Below, piece after piece: positions 38,327-49,393 of a stretch of DNA of 64,000 nucleotides. Where the stretch lies: positions 310,001 through 374,000 of the forward strand of contig JAPNXP010000014.1 of assembly GCA_028753945.1 (NCBI GenBank). The letters run 5' to 3'. Under the pieces are notes generated by a model. It searched no databases. It was not told where the DNA came from and worked only from the letters and a program-made list of their open reading frames with translations. How positions within the stretch are numbered: the stretch's first letter is position 1; every line of letters begins with the position of its first letter. The stretch is from Hexactinellida sp. DTS-2022. Taxonomy: Eukaryota > Porifera > Hexactinellida. The position numbers were made by a program, and so were the translations under genes.

Positions 38327-40198
38327 ATGACCAAGAATATACAACAGTCACGACGGAATACTAAAGGAAAACTTAGTAAGAATAAACTCAAGTCGAAATC
38401 TACTCAAAAACAATTTAGAACGAAAAGGTTCGATCGTAAGAAGACCAAAAAAACTATTTCTAACAAACGAAATTCTTCAAAATCTAATAATCTATCTCTG
38501 CAATCTACTGACATACAAGAACGAACTCCAAAAGTTACCAAAAAACCTATAAAATCTCCTTTGCCGAAGAAAAAAACGAAATTGAATGAAGAAGGGAACA
38601 AAACCATTACTAAAATCCCAAAATTACGAACTCTTCCAAGGAAAAAACGCAAGCTAATTCGCCAACAATTAAAACCAAATTTTGAATTAGCAAAAACAAG
38701 CAAATCTGCTTGGGAAAAATTACGTTTGAAAAAAGGCGATCCTACAAAACGTGAAGCGTTGATAGGTCAATTATTGACCAGTTTGGAAGGCAAATTACAT
38801 TTATTTGCGTTACGTCACGACACAAGCCGGGTTATACAAACAATGTTGAAGTATGGGAATCAAACGCAAATGGCGCTAATTCTTGAAGAACTAAAAAAGC
38901 ACATCATTCCAATTTGTAAAACACGATATTCGAAATTCCTAATCACAAGTTTTCTAAAGAACGGGACTTCACAAATACGCGCTGAAATTATTTCTGAATT
39001 ATTGAGTCATGTCCGTGAGTTATTACGTCATACTGAAGGCGGGCAAATTCTCGAATTAGCTTACAACGATTACGCAAACAAGGAACAGCGAAGGGAAATA
39101 CATTTGGAAATATTTTCTCCTGAATTCAAACATTTCAAACCCGATTTGTATTCTCTCAAAGAAGTTGTCGAGGGTGATGAAACGAAACGAACGAAAATAT
39201 CGAAAAATCTGAAAGATTTTATCGTATCCATGGAAACCAAGAATGTATGGAGGTATTCGCTAATCCATCGTGTTTTAGTTGAATTTTTTTCGATCGCATT
39301 GGATCAAGATAAAACCGATTTAGTCCAAATTTTGTCTAAAAAATGTGTTGAAATGGTACATACCAGAGATGGTGCGCTTTCAGTAATGCATTTTATTTGG
39401 AACGGAACTGCCAAAGATCGTAAAAATATCGTAAATTCATTCAAACCGTATTTGAAGAAAATATGCATTGAGGACCATGGATATCTACCTATTATTTCAA
39501 TTTTCGATTCGGTTGATGACACTGTTTTAGTTGCAAAAGTTTTTCAAAGTTTGTCTCCAAATGAATTTACTGAAATTCTGGCTCATCATCACGGTAGGAA
39601 AATATATTTATATTTAGTAACACCTCGTGATCCGAAATTCTTTCATCCAGATATCTTAAAAATATTGAAATTAGGCGACGGTAATACCAACAGTAAGAAA
39701 CCGAGTAATTTGAGAATTTCAGAATTACAAGAAAAACTTCTTCCTTCCTTCATAACCTCTTTAGCTGTCACGCTTTCGGATTTTATTCAGAATAAATCCA
39801 ATTCTCTTCTTTACTTATCTGCTATTCAATCTCAAATCCCGTTACAGGAATTATTCGTATCCATGGTTCAGGCTATTAGAAACTCCCCAGAATTAGTTGA
39901 ACACGACAGTGCACATATCGTTATTATTTCCGCCTTCAAGCGACACAATTCTAACACCTCCAGCCTGCTAGAATTATCAATCGAGTCAATTGGAATTCCG
40001 GAAATGGCAAAATGGGCAAATTCAAATCGTGGCGCTTTGGTTTTGGAGGCTGCAATGACAAACGCCGATTCTAAAATAAGAAATGATTTGTATGAAGAAG
40101 TTTTCGGTAGAGATTTACGCGTGGGAGAAAACAAAGGTATTTCTCTTCTACTCGCGACTCTGCAACCTGATTCGTCAATAGGCCTTGCGTTAGTATAA
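38327..40198 (+). CDS. PUM3: Pumilio homologue 3 (PUM3/Puf6 family)
   Basis: Intronless, 623 residues from ATG 38327 (human PUM3 648). Residues 1-115 are extremely Lys/Arg-rich, as expected for nucleolar targeting. The Puf repeat region follows (LFALRHDTSRVIQTMLKYGN, SKFLITSFLKNG, HTEGGQILELAY, HTRDGALSVMHF, ILAHHHGRKIYLYLVTPRD). The CPL domain is at the C terminus (HDSAHIVIISAF, SNRGALVLEAAM, GRDLRVGENKGI). The family binds structured RNA and DNA without strict sequence preference and acts in large-subunit rRNA processing in the nucleolus. The repeat order and length argue for PUM3 rather than the translational-repressor PUM1/2 type. Confidence 0.92.
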   Translation: MTKNIQQSRRNTKGKLSKNKLKSKSTQKQFRTKRFDRKKTKKTISNKRNSSKSNNLSLQSTDIQERTPKVTKKPIKSPLPKKKTKLNEEGNKTITKIPKLRTLPRKKRKLIRQQLKPNFELAKTSKSAWEKLRLKKGDPTKREALIGQLLTSLEGKLHLFALRHDTSRVIQTMLKYGNQTQMALILEELKKHIIPICKTRYSKFLITSFLKNGTSQIRAEIISELLSHVRELLRHTEGGQILELAYNDYANKEQRREIHLEIFSPEFKHFKPDLYSLKEVVEGDETKRTKISKNLKDFIVSMETKNVWRYSLIHRVLVEFFSIALDQDKTDLVQILSKKCVEMVHTRDGALSVMHFIWNGTAKDRKNIVNSFKPYLKKICIEDHGYLPIISIFDSVDDTVLVAKVFQSLSPNEFTEILAHHHGRKIYLYLVTPRDPKFFHPDILKILKLGDGNTNSKKPSNLRISELQEKLLPSFITSLAVTLSDFIQNKSNSLLYLSAIQSQIPLQELFVSMVQAIRNSPELVEHDSAHIVIISAFKRHNSNTSSLLELSIESIGIPEMAKWANSNRGALVLEAAMTNADSKIRNDLYEEVFGRDLRVGENKGISLLLATLQPDSSIGLALV

Positions 40199-40360
40199 AA
40201 GCAGATTCATTCTGTTCGAACGATAACTAATTATAAAATTTAGGTCCAATTTTTGGCTGAATTTTAGAATTTCGTTCGAAAATTAGTTTTTTCTTTTTCC
40301 TTCCAAATTTGAAATAAGTCGATACCGCTTAATTGGAATTAATTTCCATAAACAGACTAT

Positions 40361-40516
40361 AATTAACTCCCGTTATAACGAATTCTAAGGGCCTTCATTT
40401 AACTTCGTTATAAGCGGAGTAAATCACTTACTTTATCCGTCTGGGGAATATATATAACTTCGTTATAAGCGGGTTTTTGGTTATATCCTACTTCGTTATA
40501 ACGGGAGTTTACTGTA
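40361..40516. repeat. MITE family 5
   Basis: AACTCCCGTTATAACGAATT at the left and the inverse CGTTATAACGGGAGTTTACT at the right, with internal CTTCGTTATAAGCGG twice. Confidence 0.85.
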
Positions 40517-40748
40517 CCCAAATTTTTGCTATTTAATCGGCAAAATTTCAACCAACATCCACAATTGAACAGAGTATACTATGAAATATACATATGTGAC
40601 TCTATGGCATTTAAAATGAATAGGAGACTATACATTTCCCACACACTCAACATTATCTGCTATATAGCAATATAATTGTTTATGCCATATAATGGTTTAT
40701 GCCTTATATAGCATATATAACAATATAAGGGTTTATGCCTCAAATATT

Positions 40749-41104
40749 ACAGTAGAACCTCGTTAATACGTACACCAAGGGACCGTCAATATATGCACTT
40801 TGTATTACAGTCAGGTCTGCTTATTATGAACAAGATTTCGTCTGCTTAATGTGAAGATTTTTATTATGAACAAGCCCTATGGTCCCAATTTAACAACTTA
40901 CATAAGGTTTGTATTAAGTTGAATTCGCTTATTATGAAGTCTCTATTATGAACACAATTTTTGGTCCCTTGAATGTTCATAATAAAAGAACCTGACTGTA
41001 TTATTATCATTTGTATTGAAAAGGCTTTCAAGGGACTGAAATAGTGTTCGTATTAACCAAATTTCATATTATAACCGTGTTCATACTAACGAGGTTCTAC
41101 TGTA
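40749..41104. repeat. Family 1 MITE with nested family 3 MITE (40806-41000)
   Basis: The outer ends are ACAGTAGAACCTCGTTAATA and AACGAGGTTCTACTGTA. At 40806 a family 3 element begins TACAGTCAGGTCTGCTTATT and ends CCTGACTGTA at 41000. The interrupted family 1 core resumes with TCATTTGTATTGAAAAGGCT. Family 3 was therefore active after this family 1 copy inserted. Confidence 0.9.
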
Positions 41105-41140
41105 TTTAACTACGAATTTCTGATAAAATTAGATCTCAAA

Positions 41141-41704
41141 ATGGCGCATTCACAAGATGCCAACCAAGGCATTCACTCGGGACCCTCTATTTTATGTCGG
41201 GCGGGCTGTGGATTCTTCGGCTCACCAAATACGGACGGATTTTGCTCGAAATGTTTCAAAGATCACACAAAATCTCGTGAGGACATAGCTGCAGCTGTAG
41301 GTGTTACTCCCATACCGGATTTAGGCGCCAATAAACCGGTTAACAAACCGGTTTACGGCCTTGGTGCGAACCCCCCAGCACTTGATGCTTGTCAGAAATT
41401 CGATCTTATAGAAGATGACGTCATCGATAACGAAGCTCCGAAAAGCGACAAACAAACGGAAGGCGCGTCTCGACTCATTATGGAACTAACACCTGAGTCT
41501 CAGAAGAAGAAACGAAATCGCTGCGATATTTGCCATAAAAAAGTCGGTTTAACCGGTTTTACGTGTCGCTGTAAACGTCTATTTTGCCCTGAACACCAAT
41601 ACCCTGACGAACATAACTGTGAAATCGATTACAAACAATTAGGACGAGACCAACTTAAAAAGGCAAACCCTGTTGTTGTAGCAGAGAAAATTAAAAAACT
41701 TTGA
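41141..41704 (+). CDS. ZFAND5/6: AN1-type zinc finger protein 5/6 (A20 + AN1)
   Basis: Intronless, 187 residues from ATG 41141. The A20 finger uses Cys19, Cys23, Cys35 and Cys38 (LCRAGCGFFGS, then GFCSKCF). The AN1 finger uses Cys128, Cys131, Cys142, Cys144, Cys149, His152, His158 and Cys160 (RCDICHKKVGL, CRCKRLFCPEH). Every metal ligand is present. The spacer has tandem NKPV repeats and an acidic patch. ZFAND5/6 proteins bind ubiquitin through A20 and help deliver substrates to the proteasome; they also modulate NF-kB signalling in vertebrates. ZFAND5 and ZFAND6 cannot be told apart by eye and the gene may predate their split. Confidence 0.93.
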   Translation: MAHSQDANQGIHSGPSILCRAGCGFFGSPNTDGFCSKCFKDHTKSREDIAAAVGVTPIPDLGANKPVNKPVYGLGANPPALDACQKFDLIEDDVIDNEAPKSDKQTEGASRLIMELTPESQKKKRNRCDICHKKVGLTGFTCRCKRLFCPEHQYPDEHNCEIDYKQLGRDQLKKANPVVVAEKIKKL

Positions 41705-41884
41705 CTGTATTTCCAGCGTGTATCACAAAAACTGTATATGCATCACGTCTGTTTGTGTTCTTTAAAATACTGTTAAATTACCAATAATATTATATGTGCT
41801 GTGATATGTGTTGTGTACTCATTTAATCTTTTCTCTCACGAAATCGTAAATCGGGTCAAATCGAATATTGGTTTTCAAAGGGAC

Positions 41885-42187
41885 TGTTCAAACGTTATTA
41901 CCTGATAATTTTTGGTATAAAATGGTAAAAAGGCTTTCATATGTGACGCTTTTTACCATTTTACAGTGAACTCCCGTTATAACCAAGTCGGATATAACCA
42001 AATGGTGATTTCCCCCAGAGCACTAAATTAATTAATTATTATCCGCTTATAACGAATATCCGGATATAACGAAGGGATTTACAGGTCCCAAGCACTTCGT
42101 TATAACGAGAGTTTATTGTATATACAAAATTTTTGGTTTGTCACACATTGGTTAACCCTCCTTGGAAGCGTTGTGTAATGTTTGAAA
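41885..42187. repeat. Family 10 MITE (AACGTTACGTAACG type) with nested family 5 (41962-42120)
   Basis: The outer element starts TCAAACGTTATTACCTG and resumes at 42121 through GGTTTGTCACACATTGGTTA to GTGTAATGTTTGAA. The nested family 5 element begins TACAGTGAACTCCCGTTATA and ends ACGAGAGTTTATTGTA. A sister family 10 copy without the insertion is at 42984-43124. Confidence 0.8.
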
Positions 42188-42274
42188 TATATTTTTGGTG
42201 GAGTATGATTTTGTTTGTTATTTAGGACAATTTTTAGGTGCATGGGTTTACCAAATAAATAGGTTTTATTAAAG

Positions 42275-42367
42275 GGCTTACTTATATATCGGGCAAATGT
42301 GAATTTCAAAAATGACCTTTCAAGTGCCTGAAAATTGCGGTAGAAAAGGTGTTGGCTGATATTGGAT
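42275..42367. repeat. MITE family 7
   Basis: TTATATCGGGCAAATG at the left and GAAAAGGTGTTGGCTGATAT at the right, with the AATGACCTTTCAAGTGCCTG core shared with the QARS intron 4 copy. Confidence 0.7.
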
Positions 42368-42566
42368 AAGTGATTTATTAAAAATAGTTCGCTTATTATG
42401 TACATACTAGAGCGTGCTTATTTTAGCGCCTAAAATACAGGTTTTCTATTTAATCAAAGGATTTCTTTTCGCGCGCCAAACACAATAAAAGCCATTTTTC
42501 GCGTGTTTCGAAATCAGGATTTAGAGTGGTAAATTTAAAATTGGTTAACAATTGTATAATGAAAAT

Positions 42567-42726
42567 ACAGTTGAACCTCGTTAGTAGGAACACCAGGGGA
42601 CCGTCAAAATGTATTCGCCTTATCCGGAATTCATATTAACCAATATCATTTGTATTGAAAAAGCTTTGAAGGGGACTGAAATAAAGTTCGTATTAACCGT
42701 GTTCGTACTAACGAGGTTCTACTGTA
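42567..42726. repeat. MITE family 1
   Basis: TACAGTTGAACCTCGTTAGT and the inverse ACTAACGAGGTTCTACTGTA, with complete internal modules. Confidence 0.9.
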
Positions 42727-42983
42727 TAATCCTTATTGTTTATGTAAACAGTTATTTATCTTCGCGTTTGTTTGTATTCCCATAAGGACAGCCACCACAC
42801 TATTCATGCATGAATCGAACTTTAAATTACACTTGTTTAAAGAGCCAGAGTTTCATTTAAACTGGCTTCCATTTGGTGACATAATATGATATATGGTATC
42901 TCACTTTAATTTCACAACTTTATATACAGTTACTCTGGAACAAAACTGGCCTTATTAAGCGGAGTCAACTGTATTTAGATTTA

Positions 42984-43124
42984 TGTTAAAACATTACGTA
43001 ACACAAATTCCCGAAAATTAGATACTCCTCCTAATGTCACGCTTTTTAATAATTTTGTAATTCACAAAAAGATGGTCTGTCACACATTGGTTAACCCCCT
43101 TGGAAGCGTTACGTAACGTTTCAA
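42984..43124. repeat. MITE family 10 (ACGTTACGTAACG ends)
   Basis: AACATTACGTAACACAAATT and the right end GAAGCGTTACGTAACGTTTC, with internal ATGGTCTGTCACACATTGGT. Related fragments lie at about 525-625, 15196-15270 and 20487-20545. Confidence 0.8.
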
Positions 43125-43749
43125 CAGACATTCAAATATTGGCATAGCGATTCAATTAAGTTAATTATAAACCTTGCTAATACGCGCCTAAATATACTCA
43201 TTTATTCGATTTTCGCGCGCCTAGAAAAATTTCCTTTCGTCACAAGAGTTGTAAGAATCCTTGCTCGCAAAAACAGATTGTATCTTTGGTTAAAACAATT
43301 AACTTTATAGTTTCAGTTATTATGCAATTATTAACTTAGTTTCAGTTCCAATTATACAATAGAACCCATTCTTATTGGCTAAGGATATACATTAATTCAT
43401 GCATTTTATAGGGTTTCAACCGAATAGTTCAATATTCGGTTATAGTTAAACTAATTGAGTACTAATTGGCAAATGTTAACTTTATTAGCTAAATATTAAA
43501 TTGAATAACTATTCAGTTAAACACTATTCAATTAAACAACGATCTTCCTTATATGTAGACGGTATATAAAGTTTGTGAACTAAAATCTCTGCCGTCTATG
43601 GTAATAGTATTTAAATAAAAACCTGGTCTAGAAATAGAGGGTCACATTTAAGTTATTTCTAAAAACATCTACAGTCAAAAGCGGTTTTTTCTAACCACTT
43701 CTTTCCTAGAAATAAAGTAAGAAAAATTCGATAGTTAGAATAAACCGAA

Positions 43750-43915
43750 TACAGTCGACTCCGCTTAATAGAGTCACCTCGGGACCAGGTTGTTTTGACC
43801 CGATTAAGCGGAGAAACCGATTAACCGAAAATATTGTAACCCAAACTGTAATTCTGTCCTATAAATCCTGTGAAATTTTGACCCGATTAGGCTCTATTAA
43901 GCGGAGTTGACTGTA
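43750..43915. repeat. MITE family 4
   Basis: TACAGTCGACTCCGCTTAAT and the inverse TATTAAGCGGAGTTGACTGT, flanked by TA. Confidence 0.9.
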
Positions 43916-44109
43916 GTTAGAAAAAACCGGTGTTGGAAAACCGGTTTCAACTGTATTTGATTAAATAAGTACTTATTTAGTTGCCACGGTTTCACTCCTG
44001 ATGGCTGGAATATCCATGGTTATAATAATACAAGGTAGTTAAACTGTCATACAACAGTACTATTACAATACGGTTAATACTGCTATTTACTAACCAGTAG
44101 CTATCACCC

Positions 44110-47100
44110 ATGAGTCGTACAGAAGGCATATTCCTCCCCAGACTCCCTACCTCCCACATGCGTGTGGGCACCCTCCCCGTAACGGCCCAGAGCTATTCCT
44201 GGCTGAGAGAGCAAACCCGGGAGTTACAAACCGACCCCCTAGGGGCCCTTATACCCCCCGAGCCGGCACACAAGGGGTACCTAGGGTCCCCTAGATATGA
44301 CCTGCCGCCTAACGTGTATACAGACCCTGTCATGTATGAAGAGGTGTTCGTTAAAGAGGTCCCTCCCATTAGGAAGTTAGTGTGTATCCATAGTAGTAGT
44401 AGTGTGTTCTCGTTAGTAGGAATACTAGGGATTATAGGGTATTCGTATTAACCGAGTCACTTGCATGCATTTGTATAGGCTAGGGGAATTAAACCTTGTA
44501 CTCCTTAACCGATATTCCCTTATCCGTGTTCCTAATAACGAGAGTATACTGTAGTTTTATTCCTGGTATTTTAACTGATACTTATTTACAGTCAGGTACT
44601 TTTAATTATGAACATCAAAGGGACCAAAAGTGTGTTCATAATAGAGACTTCATAATAAGCACTCAACTTAACACAGTTGTTAAATTGGGACATAGGGCTT
44701 GTTCATAATAATAGTTTCAATAAGCAGACCTGACTGTATATGTATATTCATGGTCATATTACTGATCCTAACTATATTATACGGAAAGTTAACGACTCAT
44801 CCCTAACTGTATTAATTATGCACTATTCCCATTTATACTGTCTATATATGTACATTATAACCTCGTTAATATGAACACCAACGGACGGTAGAATTTGCAT
44901 CGTCTTATCCGGAATTCGTATTAACCCGATTAATAACAATTGAATAGCCATTGTAGGGACCTGATTTTGTGGAACTGTTTGTTCCTATTATCCGGAAATT
45001 CGTATTAACCGTGTTCGTACTAACGAGGTTCTACTGTATATATATATAGAGCCCTATTTATACTGTCTAAATATGCCTATTACTAGGCTGTAATCTAATT
45101 GGTTGTCTCCCACAGAATCCCAGAAGGCTCACTAGAGCGCCCATTGGCCTACAATTCATACGACATACATTGCCGTCCCTGTATTAATACAGTGGAAGCC
45201 GCTTAATCGGGAAATTCGGTTATATGGGACGAGGCTTTGGAAACCAATTCGTATCAAATAGTATAATGTATATCGGTTAATCGGGAGAACCGGATAAAGG
45301 GGACTAAATGCCTACTTCCGACCGAGCCGTCCCGATTAAGCGGCTCCCACTGTAATTGACTATTTCCTTTTATACTGTCTAAATACGCCTATTACTAGGC
45401 TGTAATCTAATTGGTTGTCTCCCACAGAATACCAGAAGGTTCACTAGAGCGCCCGCTAGCCTACAACTCTTACGAGAGTCTACACGACACACATTGTAGG
45501 CCCTTCCTCCTAAGGAGCCGCGTGTTCCGCAGACACCTGGAGCGACAGGGGCTGGTTACCTCCGACATGCGAGTGGTGGCAGCTCCCTGCGAGCAGCGAC
45601 AGCGGGTGAGGGCACATGAGCTGCTGGAGAGAAGGGAAATGCTGATAGAGAAGGTAACTTATTAGTTATAACTATTCCAAGGTAAATAGTAATTTCACTT
45701 TAAAAAAAATTCCTCACTATTCCAAGGAACTAGTATTTTCACTTTAAAAAATATATTTACGGGAAATGCTAGTAGAGAAGGTAACAAATTAGTTTATAAC
45801 TTTTAAGACTTGTAATGTTATAACATAATATTATTTCCACATTTTTCCACTTTTGCTAATAGAGAAGGTAACTTAGTTTATAACTTTTCTAAGGTAACTA
45901 GTATTAATTCCTCACTTTTCCAAGGTAAATACAGTAGAACTCGGTTTTAACGTACCCCTCGGAATAAGTACGTACTAACCAAGTGTATGCACACTCGAAA
46001 AATTCGCTAGGGGAATTTCTGATTGCCTAGGACCTAGGCTATAAGCTATCAAATTTATATTAGTTTACACTGTATGTATAGTAATACTGCTTACCCAATC
46101 AATTTGTAGAGCTTATGCATATTTATGTGGAAATTAAAGTTGAATTCTTGTTAAGTATTTAGTTCACTAGAAAACTTTTTTCACTCATAATTACTTACAA
46201 CAATTCTGTTTACAGTGATGTTCGCCTAATCGAAAAATTGCTCTATTAGAAAGTTATTTTAGTCCCCAAGCGAGCATTTAATGTTAATTCAGTTCCTCTA
46301 ATAGCAAGTTCGCCGTTTAGCAAGCAAATTTCGTGCAAAATTCGACTTAGGCAAACACTTTTGTATTTTAATACCTCTCAAAATATATAATTATTTCCTT
46401 TAAATATATCCTAAATAGCTCCGGGAGAGGAATGAAGATAGGAAACTCCGTTTGAGGGAAACCCCGCCTAAACTTCCCAGAATATTAAAGTGGACAGCGG
46501 AGAGAACCGAGGCGAGGGAGAAACAGAAAGAGTTCAATCTCGGAAAACTCAAGAGCGAGAAGAGACTCAAAGAAATAGAAGATAAGAAAGCTAGCAAGGA
46601 TTCCGCAATGAGAGAAGGTAATCCATAGTACTTTTGTATATACAGTTCTATTAATAGCCATAGCTACTGTATTAAGGCTCTGTCGTAACATTAAGAGTTG
46701 GTAATACAGATTGTTAATTAATTAATTAACTTCAAATAAGCGCCCTGCGCTTATTGTTTTCGTGGGCCAAAATTATCCTGAAATCTTTTTGAAAAGTCCA
46801 TAATATAATAATATTTAGGTCGGTTCTAATGGTTTCCACCAACAGTATACATACCGAAGTTGCCAAAATCAATGGAATTACACTCCAGTGATCAACTAAT
46901 GTGTTTAAATTTTATCATACAAATGTCATTTTATTGACCCGGCGCTTATTCGGGAAATACGGTAACCATATATAGCGTATCCATGGTACTTTGTAGATAA
47001 TGTAAAATGTTACTTTTATTGTTTGTGTATTTGTAGCGAATAGGCTGAAAGCCCTCCTTAAAGATTTGGGAATTGAAAGAGAAAAACAGAGAATTGAAAA

Positions 47101-49357
47101 TGAAAGCAAATTCAATAGACGAATGAAACAAGAATATGAGGTGTTAATTCATATACAGTAGAACCTCGTTAGTAGGAACACCAGGGGACCGTAAATATGT
47201 GTTCGCCTTATCCGGAATTCGTATTAACCGATATCATTTGTATTGAAAAGGCTTTGAAGGGGACTGAATAGTGTTCGTATTAACGAGGTTCTACTGTTAT
47301 TATTAATTTATTGATTAATTTAATACAATTTTCAAATATCTTTTAGCGACGGTTTGCCGACAAAAAGCGAGGGAAAGATATCGCCTTTTGGCGGATGGAA
47401 TCTGACAGAATTCATAACAGAATTATTCACATGACTCTACTCAAGTGGGGAGATAGGATACCTCAAATACCTTCTGCATTCCAAAGGGACACTATTGTAT
47501 CCAGGTAAACAACCATAGTACATACACTATTCAATACATATCAATAATTATATACCGTGTTTTAATTCTAATTCCAAATACGTAATTAGTATATGTATTA
47601 CTCCGTTTAATTGGGTTTCATAGATTTAATTTAATTTATAAAGCATTTAAATTTAAATTAAATACAATACTTACTCACCAAGGAATGTCATGTTTAATTT
47701 CTCCAAATTTGTCACAAAAGTTCGAGAAAGAGTTAACATAACACACGAGTACAATAAATAATAATTTTAATATAATTAAACTCCTTTCTATTTATATAAA
47801 TCACCTTTAATAGTGTGAACACCTGCATCAACTTTTCTACTAGTATAAGTTAAATACCAATTCTGTTGCCTAAATTAATATTTATAATTTATTCTTTTGA
47901 ATTCTTTTGCAAACACTGATCCTCTGAAATACGAAATATCTAAGTGTACTTATAGTTACCATACAATATAATTTGGAATATGGGTACATTTGATCCCCTA
48001 GGGGTAAATTATATTATCGTTAATATCCGTAAATATATTTCCTTTTCTTTTGACAATATATTATGTAAATAATTATTTTATATTAAATCAATTTCATTTC
48101 TATTTATTAGTGACTATTTATGTTACTAGTATCTTTAAATTACACCAATTAAATTACAGTCTCAGTTAGGCATTCTATAATGCACACTTAAAACCGATAA
48201 AGACACTAAAATCAATTTACATATACTAATTGAATGAATTCGCTTATTATGAAGTCTCTCTACTATGAACACAATTTTAGTCCCTTGAATGTTCATACAA
48301 TAACTGACTGTACTTTAACTATTGAGTATATATACAGTAGAACCTCGTTAGAACACGGTTAATACAAATTTCCGGATAAGACAGTTCCACAAAATCAGAC
48401 CCCTACAATGGCTATTCAATGGGTATACTCCGATTAATACGAACTCCGAATAAAGCGAACAATTTTTCCTTCCGTTGGTGTTCGTATTAACGAGTTCTAC
48501 TGTAATTATATTAGTAACAATTGAATTTACATTTGTGTTAAATTTTATCACATACATACAGTAAAACAAAATGAAATGAACACAATTTTGGTCCCTTGAA
48601 TGTTCATAATAAGAACTTGTCTGTACATAACTAACGGTATCTATATTTAGTTACATTTCCGAGGATCAGTTCCAAGGCCTAATAGAGCCTCTAAGCGATA
48701 AGAGAGAATCACAGATGTTGAAGGACGAATCAGATGCTCAGGTTAACAGACAGGAAATTATTGAAAGAATTATCTCTGGTAAGTTTATTAGGCGCACGAA
48801 AAATTTCATATATAAAATGCAAATTAATATTTTAGGCTTATAAGTTATAATACAGGCTAGGCGTCAATAATATTGCGCTTTCAATTACTGCAATTTGGTT
48901 CTTTAAAGGTACTTAATAATTTCTAGGGTACTTAATAACTAGCAAACTCTACTGTATACCAAGGAATTATCCAGGATCGCGAGACGCTCCTTTGGAGTCT
49001 GATTTTTGGAAAATTTTAATTAGGAGCGAGAAAATTGGAATCCTCTCCTATACCGCAACATAAATTTGTGATTTAGGCGTATGGAAATTGCATCAGGCCA
49101 GGATTAGGAGCGTATTTACGAATGGCTATATAATACACTACTGTATACAATAACCATATTTCTATGTAGATATATCAGTGGAAGTGGCTACACCGTTCGT
49201 AGAAGAAAAGATAGAATTAGGCACAGGTGATGACGTCATTAAATCTCCAGCTGTTTCAGACCGAGACTACGAAGTTATAGAAATAGTGTACACACCCACT
49301 GAGCAAACGGATTTGGAGCCGGATAGTAGAGGCGAGACAACTGATGGTGAGTAGAGT

Positions 49358-49393
<36 letters not shown>

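Larger units (their letters stand above)
40199..41140. other. PUM3-ZFAND spacer with nested MITEs
   Basis: Contains a family 5 MITE (40361-40516), a patch of TATAGCATATA-like simple sequence (40660-40740), and a family 1 MITE carrying a complete family 3 MITE inside it (40749-41104). Confidence 0.8.
41705..44109. other. 2.4-kb intergenic transposon-rich region
   Basis: From left: a TTACGTAA-class element interrupted by a family 5 MITE (about 41885-42187), a family 7 hairpin (42275-42367), a family 1 MITE (42567-42726), a family 4 fragment (about 42925-42972), a TTACGTAA-class element (42984-43124), about 600 bp of unassigned AT-rich sequence, and a family 4 MITE (43750-43915). No gene is supportable. 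Confidence 0.75.

Noticed and set aside
44376..44451. C-terminal extension of the first exon frame (VCIHSSSSVF onward)
   Set aside because: It reads into a family 2 MITE; the GTTAGT donor at 44376 joins exon 2 in the correct phase.
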